From: VFMC01 sp040380855
GTDB taxonomy: Bacteria > Actinomycetota > Acidimicrobiia > Acidimicrobiales > Ilumatobacteraceae
Assembly (NCBI GenBank): GCA_040380855.1
Contig: JBEIIG010000011.1
Coordinates: forward strand, 1-64,000
DNA length: 64,000 bases
Reading direction: 5' to 3'
This document shows positions 26,039 to 33,719 of this stretch, piece after piece; position 1 is the stretch's first letter, and each line of letters starts with the position of its first letter. Below the pieces are notes generated by a model. The model was not told the origin of the DNA, did not search any database, and worked only from the letters and a program-made list of their open reading frames with translations. The translations under genes were made by a program, and so were the position numbers.

Positions 26039-27102
26039 GCATCGACCTGTTCGCCCTCGACGCCAGCGTGTGGGACGGCGTGATCGGCCAGGAGCGCGCT
26101 GTCGCCACCCTGCGTGCCTGCGCAGCCGATCCGGTTCACGCTTACCTCTTCGTGGGTCCGCCGGGAAGCACGAAAGATGCCGCGGCGCGGGCGTTCGCCG
26201 CCCTGCTGCTGGCAGGTGTCGACGCTCCGCACGACCGCATCGGTCGCCTGGTGCTGGCCGGTGAACACCCCGACGTGCGCGAGGTGCGACGGGTCGGCGC
26301 GTCGCTCAACCAGGACCAGATCACCGAGATCATCCGCATCGCATCGCGGGCTCCGATGGAGGGGAGTCGGCAGGTGATGGTGCTCGACGAGTTCCATCTG
26401 CTCAGCGCCGACGGAGCCGCTCGCCTGCTGAAGACGCTCGAGGAGCCACCCCCGTCGACGATGTTCATCGTGCTCGCCGACTTCGTTCCCCACGAGTTGG
26501 TCACCATCGCCTCGCGCTGTGTGCGCGTCGAGTTCGGCCCGGTGCCCGAAGCGACGATCGAACGCGTGCTGTTGGCCGAGGGCGCCGACGCCCCCACCGC
26601 CACCGCAGCGGCACGCTCGGCGGCCGGCAACCTCGATCGTGCACGGGTGCTGGTGAGCGACCCCGATCTGGCCCGCCGACGCGAACACTTCGCCTCGGTG
26701 CCACGGCGTCTCGACGGCACGGGGGCACGGGCGGCGGCCATCGCCGACGAGATCGCCGCCATGGCCGACCAGGCGGCAGCGCGACTCGGCGGTGTGCACG
26801 ACGCCGAGGTGGCCGAACTCGAAGCTCGCATCGCATCGACCGGCGAGCGCGGCAGCGGCCGCAAGGCGCTCGAAGACCGCCACAAGCGCGAGATCCGCCG
26901 CTATCGCACCGACGAGCTGCGCAGTGGTCTGGCCGTGATCGCCGGGGTGTACCGCGATGCCGCTGTAGCCGGCACCGGCGTGCACCCCGAGGTGTACGTT
27001 CACGCGGTCGAGCGCGTGCACACTGCGCTCGACGCACTCGAACGCAACCCGAACGAGACGCTCCTGCTGCAGCACCTCCTGCTCGACCTGCCCTCGCTGT
27101 AG
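26035..27102 (+). CDS. holB: DNA polymerase III delta-prime subunit
   Basis: 355 residues. N-terminal AAA+ fold starting WDGVIGQERAVATLR, with a degenerate P-loop GPPGSTKDAAARAF, the LDEFHLLSADGAARLLKTLEEPP segment characteristic of delta-prime/DnaX proteins, and S-R-C-V-R-V-E-F. The zinc-binding Cys cluster of gamma-proteobacterial delta-prime is missing, as usual in actinobacteria. Clamp-loader component. ATGA overlap with tmk. Confidence 0.9.
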   Translation: MSIDLFALDASVWDGVIGQERAVATLRACAADPVHAYLFVGPPGSTKDAAARAFAALLLAGVDAPHDRIGRLVLAGEHPDVREVRRVGASLNQDQITEIIRIASRAPMEGSRQVMVLDEFHLLSADGAARLLKTLEEPPPSTMFIVLADFVPHELVTIASRCVRVEFGPVPEATIERVLLAEGADAPTATAAARSAAGNLDRARVLVSDPDLARRREHFASVPRRLDGTGARAAAIADEIAAMADQAAARLGGVHDAEVAELEARIASTGERGSGRKALEDRHKREIRRYRTDELRSGLAVIAGVYRDAAVAGTGVHPEVYVHAVERVHTALDALERNPNETLLLQHLLLDLPSL

Positions 27103-27144
27103 GCACCGTCCGCCGCCTGCGGGCCCGACGGATAGGGTCGCGCC

Positions 27145-27633
27145 GTGCCCAAGTTGACCGATCACGATCTCACTGCGTTCCTCGACGAGCCAGGCCACCT
27201 CGCCCGGATCGGCACCACCGACGCCGACGGGATGCCCCGCGTGCTGCCGTTGTGGTTCATCGTCCACGACGGCGCCATCTGCTTCACGCCCCGCCAACCG
27301 GCCGTGATCTGGCACAACATCGTGCGCGACCCGCGGGTGGGGATCAGCATCGACGAAGAGGCCAGCCCGTACCGGAAGGTCGTCGTGCAGGGCGTAGCCG
27401 AGGTGCTCCATCAGCCGGGCGACGACCTGGCCTGGCAGCCGCTCTACCGCCGGATCGCCAAGCGCTACACCCGCGACGAGTGGGCCGACAGTTACGTCGA
27501 CACCACGAGCAACCAGCCCCGGGCCCTGTGTGCCGTCCGCCTCGACGCGCCGACCACCCGGATCCAGACATGGCGCATGCCGGTGGCGGGCGAAGACCCC
27601 ACCGGCATCTGGCACCGGCGCTACTACGTGTAG
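27145..27633 (+). CDS. PPOX-class pyridoxamine 5'-phosphate oxidase-like flavin/F420 protein
   Basis: 162 residues. Split-barrel fold pattern: L-A-R-I-G-T-T-D-A-D-G-M-P-R-V-L-P-L-W-F, then ICFTPRQPAVIWHNIVRDPRVGISID and KVVVQGVAEV. Such proteins bind FMN or F420; with no pyridoxine-specific motif an F420- or FMN-dependent reductase role is more likely than PdxH. GTG at 27145 follows TAGGGT (27133-27138) by 6 nt, predicting a leaderless mRNA. Confidence 0.82.
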   Translation: MPKLTDHDLTAFLDEPGHLARIGTTDADGMPRVLPLWFIVHDGAICFTPRQPAVIWHNIVRDPRVGISIDEEASPYRKVVVQGVAEVLHQPGDDLAWQPLYRRIAKRYTRDEWADSYVDTTSNQPRALCAVRLDAPTTRIQTWRMPVAGEDPTGIWHRRYYV

Positions 27634-27668
27634 TCGCGCCTGCGGGGTCGTTAGACTCTCCGCTCGCC

Positions 27669-27744
27669 GCCCAGATAGCTCAGTCGGCAGAGCATTTCAC
27701 TCGTAATGAAAAGGTCGAGGGTTCGATTCCCTCTCTGGGCTCCA
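27669..27744 (+). tRNA. tRNA-Thr (anticodon CGT)
   Basis: 76-nt cloverleaf: acceptor GCCCAGA/TCTGGGC, D-arm with GCTC/GAGC, anticodon stem TTTCA/TGAAA around CTCGTAA, T-loop TTCGATT, discriminator T and encoded CCA (27742-27744). It is followed 20 nt later by the arfB start codon. Confidence 0.95.
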
Positions 27745-27764
27745 TGTGATCGGCGGAGGAGTGC

Positions 27765-28226
27765 ATGACCCCCTCACCGGCATCCAACCCATCGGCATCC
27801 GATCCGCCGCCGTCAGGCGACCTCCGCACGCCCGGCGGACTGGTCGTGCCGGCGGCGTCGCTCGACTGGTCGTTCGCCCGGTCCGGCGGTCCCGGTGGCC
27901 AACACGTCAACACCACCTCGTCGAAGGTGACCCTCACGATCGCCGTCGCTGCCGTGACAGGTCGGCCGGCAGCGCTCGAACGGCTGCGTGCTGCGCTCGA
28001 CGACACGGTGCGGGTCACCAGCCAGACACACCGGAGCCAGTGGCGAAATCGACAGGACTGCCTCGCCCGCGCCGCTGTGCTGCTCGACGAGGCAGCCCGC
28101 CCACCCGACCCCACCCGTCGGGCCACTCGCCCCACGCGGGGTGCCGTCGAACGCCGCCTCGATGCGAAACGGCGCGAGAGCGACAAGAAGCAGGGACGGC
28201 GGCGCGACGACCGGAGCGACTGGTGA
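27765..28226 (+). CDS. arfB: alternative ribosome-rescue factor ArfB-like (class I release-factor GGQ protein)
   Basis: 153 residues. One release-factor catalytic domain with S-G-G-P-G-G-Q-H-V-N, no stop-codon-recognition domains, and a strongly basic C-terminal tail (about 120-150) as in ArfB/YaeJ, which enters the empty mRNA channel of stalled ribosomes and hydrolyses peptidyl-tRNA. ATG at 27765 has GGAGGAG in the short gap after tRNA-Thr, so it may be co-transcribed with the tRNA. The S4-domain gene starts at its stop codon (TGATG). Confidence 0.88.
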   Translation: MTPSPASNPSASDPPPSGDLRTPGGLVVPAASLDWSFARSGGPGGQHVNTTSSKVTLTIAVAAVTGRPAALERLRAALDDTVRVTSQTHRSQWRNRQDCLARAAVLLDEAARPPDPTRRATRPTRGAVERRLDAKRRESDKKQGRRRDDRSDW

Positions 28227-28588
28227 TGGAGACGACACGTGTCGACAAGTGGTTGTGGGCCGTCCGCGCCTACCCCACCCGAACTGCTGCCACCGATGGC
28301 TGTCAGGGTGGGCACGTGCGCGTGAACGCGACACCTGCCAAACCGGCCGCGCCCGTGAAGGTGGGCGACCGGGTGACGATCACCGGTCAGGGACGCGAGC
28401 GCATCTACGAAGTGGTCCGCGTGATCGACAAGCGCGTCGGGGCGGCGATCGCCGCCGAATGCATTGTCGACCACAGCCCGCCCCCACCTCCGAGCAACCA
28501 CGCCGCCCCGTTCCTCGTCCGCGACCGTGCCACCGGGCGGCCCACCAAGAAGGACCGACGGCAGATCGACCGGTTCCGCCGCCGCTGA
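28226..28588 (+). CDS. S4-domain RNA-binding protein (Hsp15-like)
   Basis: 120 residues. S4 domain R-V-D-K-W-L-W-A-V-R at residues 5-14, then VRVNATPAKPAAPVKVGDRVTI, the canonical S4 RNA-binding strand-turn, and a basic tail (KKDRRQIDRFRR). E. coli Hsp15 rescues 50S subunits carrying nascent chains; pairing here with ArfB fits a ribosome-rescue operon. ATG at 28226 overlaps the arfB TGA by one base. Confidence 0.85.
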   Translation: METTRVDKWLWAVRAYPTRTAATDGCQGGHVRVNATPAKPAAPVKVGDRVTITGQGRERIYEVVRVIDKRVGAAIAAECIVDHSPPPPPSNHAAPFLVRDRATGRPTKKDRRQIDRFRRR

Positions 28589-28653
28589 CGGATCGACACC
28601 GCTGTCGGCCGTAGGGTGACGCCGAGCAACGCCCAGCGACCATCGGAGTGCCC

Positions 28654-29796
28654 ATGTCCGTCGACATCCCCGCCACCATGCGCCAGATCCGATCCCTCGT
28701 CGCCGCCGACGGCACCCTGCAGTTGTCGATCGCCACCGTCGACACACCGCAACCCGGCGAGCACGAGGTACTGGTGCGCATGGAGGCAGCGCCGATCAAC
28801 CCGAGCGATCTCGGTCTGCTGCTCGCGGCCGCCGATGTCACCCGCGCCACCACCAGCGGCCCGGCCGGATCGCCTGTGGTGACGGCGCCCATTGCGCCGC
28901 AGGTGATGCCCGGCCTGGCCGCCCGGGTGGGCGAGTCGATGCCGGTGGGCAATGAGGGCTGCGGCGTAGTGGTGGCCGCCGGCACCGCACCCGACGCCCA
29001 GGCGTTGCTCGGCTGCACCGTGGCGATCATCGGCGGTGCCACCTACGGCGAGTACCGCAGTGTGCCCGCGGTGTCGTGCCTGGTGTTGCCCGACGGCACC
29101 GACTTCGCCGACGGCGCTTCGTGCTTCGTCAACCCGCTCACTGCGCTCAGCATGGTCGAGACCATGCGTCTGGAGGGCCACACCGCACTGGTGCACACGG
29201 CCGCCGCCTCGAACCTCGGGCAGATGCTGGTGAAGATCTGCCTCACCGACGGCGTTCCACTGGTGAACATCGTCCGCCGACCCGAGCAGGCCGACCTCCT
29301 GCGCTCCATCGGCGCCACCCACGTGTGCGACAGCAGCGCACCCACGTTCACCGCCGACCTCACCGAAGCGCTCGTCGCCACGGGAGCCACGCTGGCGTTC
29401 GACGCCATCGGCGGCGGACGTCTCGCCGGCCAGATCCTCGGCTGCATGGAGGCCGCCGCCAACGCAACGGCCACCGAGTACAGCCGTTACGGCTCGACCG
29501 TGCACAAGCAGGTGTACATCTACGGCGGCCTCGACCGCAGCCCCACCGAGTTCGTCCGCAACTTCGGAATGGCTTGGGGCATCGGCGGTTGGCTGCTCAC
29601 CCCGTTCCTGCAGAAGCTCGGCCTACCGGGCATGCTGCGCCTGCGCGAGCGGGTGGTGACCGAACTCACCACCACCTTCGCCAGCCACTACACCGACCAC
29701 GTGTCGCTGGCGGGTGCACTGAGCCTCGACGCGATCAGCACCTACGCGCGGCAGGCCACCGGCCAGAAGTTCCTCATCCGTCCGTCGCTGCCGTAG
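28654..29796 (+). CDS. zinc-independent MDR/quinone-oxidoreductase-type dehydrogenase
   Basis: 380 residues. GroES-like N-terminal domain (E-V-L-V-R-M-E-A-A-P-I-N-P-S-D) and Rossmann domain where HTAAASNLGQMLVKIC replaces the usual G-A-G-G-V-G motif. No structural or catalytic zinc ligands are apparent. The likely reaction is NADPH-dependent reduction of an enone or enoyl ester. ATG at 28654 has GGAG 5 nt upstream and is preferred over the in-frame GTG at 28648; TAGGGT at 28612-28617 is a -10 candidate. The 3' end overlaps the convergent hydrolase by 23 bp. Confidence 0.82.
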   Translation: MSVDIPATMRQIRSLVAADGTLQLSIATVDTPQPGEHEVLVRMEAAPINPSDLGLLLAAADVTRATTSGPAGSPVVTAPIAPQVMPGLAARVGESMPVGNEGCGVVVAAGTAPDAQALLGCTVAIIGGATYGEYRSVPAVSCLVLPDGTDFADGASCFVNPLTALSMVETMRLEGHTALVHTAAASNLGQMLVKICLTDGVPLVNIVRRPEQADLLRSIGATHVCDSSAPTFTADLTEALVATGATLAFDAIGGGRLAGQILGCMEAAANATATEYSRYGSTVHKQVYIYGGLDRSPTEFVRNFGMAWGIGGWLLTPFLQKLGLPGMLRLRERVVTELTTTFASHYTDHVSLAGALSLDAISTYARQATGQKFLIRPSLP

Positions 29797-30529
29797 CGGA
29801 CGGGTGCCCAGGGGAGAACCCGAGCGGGCCGGGCAACCACTCCTCGAGGCGCTCCCACAACACATCGCCGCTCTTCGCCAACAGATGCCCGTCACCGGGC
29901 AGGCGCACCAGGTCGCCGTAGCCGGCGATCGCCTGCACCATCGCGCTGGTCTCGAAGGGCAGGATCTCGTCGCGGTCGCCGTGGAACAACAGCAGCGGCG
30001 TGCCGCGCAACCCTGCGGCCACCTCGCATCCCGCCGACTGGGTCGCGAACGTGACCACCCCGGCAACCATCGGGTGCAGGCCCACGCCCACCCGCACCGC
30101 TACTGCCCCACCGAAGCTGTGGCCCATCACGACCACCCGTTCCGCACCGCCGCCGGCCACGGCCAGTTGCACCGCCGCGGCGACATCGATCGAGCACGCC
30201 TCGATGTCGTTGGGCCGTCGATAACTCACGCGCAGCACCGGCACCCCGCGTGCCGCCCACTCGATCCCGAGGCGGTGATAGAGCCCGTCGGCGGGGCCGA
30301 GCAGGCCACCCATCGCCCCACCGCACAGCACCAGGGCTGCAGGCTGCGGCGGCATGTCGTCGCCCGGTTCGTGCCACAGCACGGTGAGCAGCCCGCGCAT
30401 CGTGTACATCTCGACATGGCGCAAGGTGGGCGTCAGCATCACGTCCTGGCTCGCCAACACACCCAGCGCATCGATCGGTGTCGACCCCTGCGATGAGACC
30501 TCGGGCCCGCCAGTGCGCTCATCGCTCAT
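29774..30529 (-). CDS. alpha/beta hydrolase (dienelactone-hydrolase-like)
   Basis: 251 residues. Nucleophile elbow G-H-S-F-G-G (about 137-142), acid in FHGDRDEILPF and a terminal His in GDGHLLAK complete a hydrolase triad. Oxyanion region ALVLCGGAMGG is unusual in having the glycine-rich turn of carboxylesterases. The substrate is unknown. The ATG at 30529 follows TAGGGT (complement of 30537-30542) by 7 nt, predicting leaderless transcription, divergent from the MarR gene 21 bp away. Confidence 0.82.
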   Translation of the reverse strand: MSDERTGGPEVSSQGSTPIDALGVLASQDVMLTPTLRHVEMYTMRGLLTVLWHEPGDDMPPQPAALVLCGGAMGGLLGPADGLYHRLGIEWAARGVPVLRVSYRRPNDIEACSIDVAAAVQLAVAGGGAERVVVMGHSFGGAVAVRVGVGLHPMVAGVVTFATQSAGCEVAAGLRGTPLLLFHGDRDEILPFETSAMVQAIAGYGDLVRLPGDGHLLAKSGDVLWERLEEWLPGPLGFSPGHPSATAATDG

Positions 30530-30550
30530 CGCAACTACCCTACTGCGACC
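30530..30550. promoter_or_regulatory. divergent leaderless promoter, hydrolase/MarR
   Basis: Only 21 bp separate the two start codons. The forward -10 TACCCT (30536-30541) and reverse -10 TAGGGT (complement of 30537-30542) overlap by five bases and end 9 and 7 nt before their respective ATGs. The two genes must share one polymerase-binding region, and the MarR protein could control both by binding here. Confidence 0.6.
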
Positions 30551-31069
30551 ATGTCCGCCAAGTACCCCGTCGATCTGCGCGACCCCGTCAACAGCGAGTT
30601 GGCCCGGCGCATCGGTGCGGCATGGATCGAGATCCGGCGGGGTGCCTCGATGGCAGCGCTGCGCGACCACCTCTTCGGCACCGGCGACGACGCGCTCGAA
30701 CAGGGTCAGATGGACACCCTCGACCTGCTCGCCACGCAAGCATCGTGGCGGATGAGCGACCTCGCCGAGGCGCTGCGCGTGGACCCGTCGACCGCCACCC
30801 GAGCGATGCAGCGACTGGTCAACGCGGGCCTGGCCTGCCGCAAGCCGAGCGACGACGACGGACGCGTCGTGATGGCTGCGATCACCCCGGCGGGCCGGGC
30901 ACGGCATGCCGAGGTGGCCGAGCGGCGGGCGCAACTCGTCGAGCACCTGCTCGGCGACTTCTCGCCCAGCGAGCGCGCCGCCCTGGCGTCGATGCTGGAA
31001 CGGTTCGTGGGTTCGGTCGACGACTTCGTCGCCCGGCTCGACCCGCGCGAACGCACCGAATCCGCCTGA
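30551..31069 (+). CDS. MarR family transcriptional regulator
   Basis: 172 residues. Winged helix-turn-helix in the middle (MSDLAEALRVDPSTATRAMQRLVNAGL, about 69-95) followed by the wing D-D-D-G-R-V-V-M-A-A-I-T-P-A-G, with dimerisation helices at both ends. The D-x-R wing motif is intact. Likely regulates the divergent hydrolase gene and itself; the effector is unknown. ATG at 30551, no Shine-Dalgarno, leaderless. Confidence 0.85.
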   Translation: MSAKYPVDLRDPVNSELARRIGAAWIEIRRGASMAALRDHLFGTGDDALEQGQMDTLDLLATQASWRMSDLAEALRVDPSTATRAMQRLVNAGLACRKPSDDDGRVVMAAITPAGRARHAEVAERRAQLVEHLLGDFSPSERAALASMLERFVGSVDDFVARLDPRERTESA

Positions 31070-31097
31070 CCGCACCCCGGCCGGTAGCGTCGGCGAC

Positions 31098-31700
31098 ATG
31101 GCCGACCGGCAGACGTTCGCAGCGTCAGCGATGCAGTACGCACCGCAGCTGTACAACGCCGCGCTCCGCATGACCCGCAACCGGGCCGACGCCGAAGACC
31201 TGGTGCAGGAGGCCTACCTGCGTGCCTACCGCAGCTACGCGACGTTCGAAGAGGGCACGAATCTGCGGGCGTGGTTGTTCCGCATCCTCACCAACACGTT
31301 CATCAACTCGTATCGCTCGAAACAGCGCCGCCCACAGGAGACCGACCTGGGCGACATCGAGGACCTGTACCTGTACCGGCGGATCGGCCAGGTGAACCCG
31401 GCCGCCGTGAGCGCCGAAGACCAACTGCTCGACCTGTTCACCGACGACGAGGTGAAGCAGGCGCTCGAGGATCTGCCCGAGACGTTCCGCCTCCCGGTCC
31501 TCCTGGCCGACGTGCAGGAGTTCTCGTACAAAGAGATCGCCCAGATGCTCGACATCCCGATCGGTACCGTGATGTCGCGGCTGCATCGGGGAAGAAAGGC
31601 GATGCACAAGCGGTTGTTCGACTTCGCCCAGCAACGGGGCCTCATTCTCACCCCTCCACCCGACACCGGCGAGCCCGCCGACGAAGCGAACCATGGCTGA
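31098..31700 (+). CDS. ECF sigma factor, SigR/SigH type
   Basis: 200 residues. Region 2 (YNAALRMTRNRADAEDLVQEAYLRAYRSYATFE, about 19-51, then RAWLFRILTNTFINSYR) and region 4 (LPETFRLPVLLADVQEFSYKEIAQMLDIPIGTVMSRLHRGRK, about 135-176). This is the thiol-oxidative-stress sigma class of actinobacteria. TAGCGT (31085-31090) ends 7 nt before the ATG, indicating a leaderless start. It overlaps the zinc anti-sigma gene by 8 nt, the standard sigR-rsrA layout. Confidence 0.92.
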   Translation: MADRQTFAASAMQYAPQLYNAALRMTRNRADAEDLVQEAYLRAYRSYATFEEGTNLRAWLFRILTNTFINSYRSKQRRPQETDLGDIEDLYLYRRIGQVNPAAVSAEDQLLDLFTDDEVKQALEDLPETFRLPVLLADVQEFSYKEIAQMLDIPIGTVMSRLHRGRKAMHKRLFDFAQQRGLILTPPPDTGEPADEANHG

Positions 31701-31947
31701 CTGCAACCAGACACTGAACGAACTGTTCGCCTTCCTCGACGGCGAACTCGCCGACGACACCCGGGGCATGGTGCTCGAACACCTGATGAAGTGCACCGAC
31801 TGCCAGGGAGCGTTCGAGTTCCACCACGAGCTGAAGGCGGCCGTCGCCCGCAAGTGCAGCAGCGACGAGATGCCCGCTGGCCTCCTGGCCAAGATCGAGG
31901 CGTGTTTCGGCGACGAACTCACCACCGGCCTCCCCGACGCCGACTGA
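31693..31947 (+). CDS. RsrA-type zinc-binding anti-sigma factor
   Basis: 84 residues. The ZAS motif H-x3-C-x2-C is present as H-L-M-K-C-T-D-C near residues 36-43, with an additional upstream Cys4 and downstream Cys at the end of AAVARKC. In RsrA proteins oxidation of these cysteines to disulfides releases zinc and frees the sigma factor. Translation is coupled to the sigma gene by an 8-nt overlap. Confidence 0.9.
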   Translation: MADCNQTLNELFAFLDGELADDTRGMVLEHLMKCTDCQGAFEFHHELKAAVARKCSSDEMPAGLLAKIEACFGDELTTGLPDAD

Positions 31948-32018
31948 TCCGCCCGTTCCCACCCCTCTGTCGAGCCAGGAATGGCTGCTGCGGGCCAACG
32001 GCTGGCTACGCTGGCGTC

Positions 32019-32165
32019 ATGCTCGCTGCAAACGTCTGGCACTGGTGGATCGGGGTGCTCCTCGCGCTCGGGAGCGCCGCTGCGGTCCTGGCCCTCGTGG
32101 CCGGTTACCTGAAGAGCGTCACCGCCCAGCGGTACCCGGGCAAGCGCTTCCGCAGCGAGGACTGA
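32019..32165 (+). CDS. 48-residue single-span membrane protein
   Basis: Small protein with one hydrophobic helix (about residues 10-30, WWIGVLLALGSAAAVLALVAG) and a basic C-terminal tail (KSVTAQRYPGKRF). TACGCT (32007-32012) ends 6 nt before the ATG, so it has its own leaderless promoter like its neighbours, which is the best evidence that it is real. Function unknown; tilS follows 7 nt after its stop. Confidence 0.65.
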   Translation: MLAANVWHWWIGVLLALGSAAAVLALVAGYLKSVTAQRYPGKRFRSED

Positions 32166-32172
32166 CCTCGAC

Positions 32173-33096
32173 GTGGATCCGACGCCGGCCACCTCGCCGG
32201 ACGACGCGGCCACGTTCATCACACATCTGCTCGCAGTGTGCACGTTCCCTCCTGCCGGGACGTCGGTCACCTGCGCCGTCTCAGGCGGGGCCGACTCGAC
32301 CGCCCTCACCCTGCTGGCCATCGCCGCAGGTTGTGCCGTGCACGTGGTGCACATCGATCATTCGATCCGGCCCGACTCGGCCGACGATGCCGCACTGGTT
32401 CGACACCTTGCCGCGACACTCGAGGTGCCGTGCACGGTGCACACCGTGCACGTCGAACCCGGGCCGAACCTCGAGGCTCGGGCACGAGCGGCCCGGTACG
32501 CGGTGCTGCCCCCCGATGTGCTCACCGGGCACACGGCCGACGACCAGGCCGAGACCGTGCTGATCAACATGCTCCGTGGTGCCGCCAGCGGTGGCCTGTC
32601 GGCCATGCGGCCCGGTCCGAACCGTCCGATCCTGCCGTTGCGCCGGGCCGACACCCGACGACTGTGTGCACTGGCCGGGGTGCCCACCGCCGACGACACG
32701 AGCAATCGCGATCCACGGTTCGTGCGCAACCGGGTTCGGCACGAAGTGCTCCCGCTCCTCGGCGAGATCGCTCAACGCGATCTGGTGCCGGTACTGGTCC
32801 GCCAGGCCGGTCTGCTGCGCGCCGACGACGACCTGCTCGACACGCTCGCCGACGACATCGACCCAACCGATGCTCGGGCCCTCAGCGCCGCGCCCGAACC
32901 GCTCGCCCGGCGCGCCGTACGGCGATGGCTCACCACGCTCGACCACGACGGGCACCCGCCCGACCTGGCCGCGGTGCAACGCGTCATGGCCGTGGCGCGG
33001 GGCGAGGCCACCGCGTGCGAGGTGGCCGGCGGACACCGTGTCGAACGGCATCACCAACGTTTGTCACTGCTCCCGGGAACAGCGCCGTTCGTCTGA
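32173..33096 (+). CDS. tilS: tRNA(Ile)-lysidine synthetase
   Basis: 307 residues. PP-loop motif C-A-V-S-G-G-A-D-S-T-A-L (about 34-45), H-I-D-H-S-I-R-P, GHTADDQAETVLINMLRG and R-D-P-R-F-V-R-N-R-V-R-H, all TilS hallmarks. It modifies C34 of the tRNA-Ile CAU anticodon to lysidine. The protein ends soon after the TilS substrate-binding domain, with no C-terminal extension. GTG at 32173. The usual hpt and ftsH neighbours are not here. Confidence 0.92.
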   Translation: MDPTPATSPDDAATFITHLLAVCTFPPAGTSVTCAVSGGADSTALTLLAIAAGCAVHVVHIDHSIRPDSADDAALVRHLAATLEVPCTVHTVHVEPGPNLEARARAARYAVLPPDVLTGHTADDQAETVLINMLRGAASGGLSAMRPGPNRPILPLRRADTRRLCALAGVPTADDTSNRDPRFVRNRVRHEVLPLLGEIAQRDLVPVLVRQAGLLRADDDLLDTLADDIDPTDARALSAAPEPLARRAVRRWLTTLDHDGHPPDLAAVQRVMAVARGEATACEVAGGHRVERHHQRLSLLPGTAPFV

Positions 33097-33158
33097 AGCG
33101 AAGTGTCGCCGGTCGTATAGCCTGGCAACGCTTTGTCAGCCCAACCGTAGAGCAGCAG

Positions 33159-33668
33159 ATGCCACCTCGCCTTCGCGGGAAGTGGGCCCTCGGGATCACA
33201 CCTCGCAACTTCACCTGGATCATGAAGGACAAGCTCGCCATCTGCGAGCGTCCCGGAGGCTACGGCGACAACCATCGTCGTGTCCGCCGCCAAGAAGAGA
33301 TCATCTGGTTGCGCGAGAACGGTTTCGGCTGCCTCATCAGCATCATCCCGGCGCCGCACAACCTGCACAACTACGACGAGTTGTCGCTCCCGTACCGCCA
33401 CCGGCCGTTCACCGGCCTCGACGATCTGGGCGAGTGGTTGCGCGTGTTCTACACGGAGCTGAACGACCTGCTGGTGTCGGGCACGAAGGTGATCGTGCAC
33501 AGCGAGCACCTCGACGACCGCATCGTGGGGATCATGGGTGGCTACATCCGTTGGAGCGGACTGGTCGACGACCCGTCGCAGGCGATCACGGTGATCGAAC
33601 GGATCGCCGGTCGCCAGCTCGACCCGTTCGGGCGCGACGTCATGCTGATGGCGCACACGCTGCGCTGA
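33159..33668 (+). CDS. protein phosphatase-like protein lacking the catalytic Cys (predicted pseudophosphatase)
   Basis: 169 residues. The order of elements matches dual-specificity phosphatases: LISIIPAPHN (about 59-68), a Y-R-H-R-P-F strand, a helix LGEWLRVFYTELNDLLVSG, then VIVHSEHLDDRIVGIMGGYIR. The P-loop C-x5-R is replaced by Ser115-x5-Arg121 (His114 and Arg121 kept, Cys to Ser, the Ser/Thr after Arg to Ile). A catalytically dead phosphate-binding role is inferred. A TAGCCT -10 candidate (33118-33123) lies upstream; ATG at 33159 has only a weak Shine-Dalgarno. Confidence 0.55.
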   Translation: MPPRLRGKWALGITPRNFTWIMKDKLAICERPGGYGDNHRRVRRQEEIIWLRENGFGCLISIIPAPHNLHNYDELSLPYRHRPFTGLDDLGEWLRVFYTELNDLLVSGTKVIVHSEHLDDRIVGIMGGYIRWSGLVDDPSQAITVIERIAGRQLDPFGRDVMLMAHTLR

Positions 33669-33719
33669 GCCCGAGCACCCGACCCCACCACCAGCCCCGG
33701 ATGGCTCGACCTCGGGCGG

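Noticed and set aside
33669..33717. Terminator between the phosphatase-like gene and the LytM gene (GCCCGAG/CTCGGGC)
   Set aside because: Only a 7-bp stem with a 35-nt loop and no T-tract; too weak to call.
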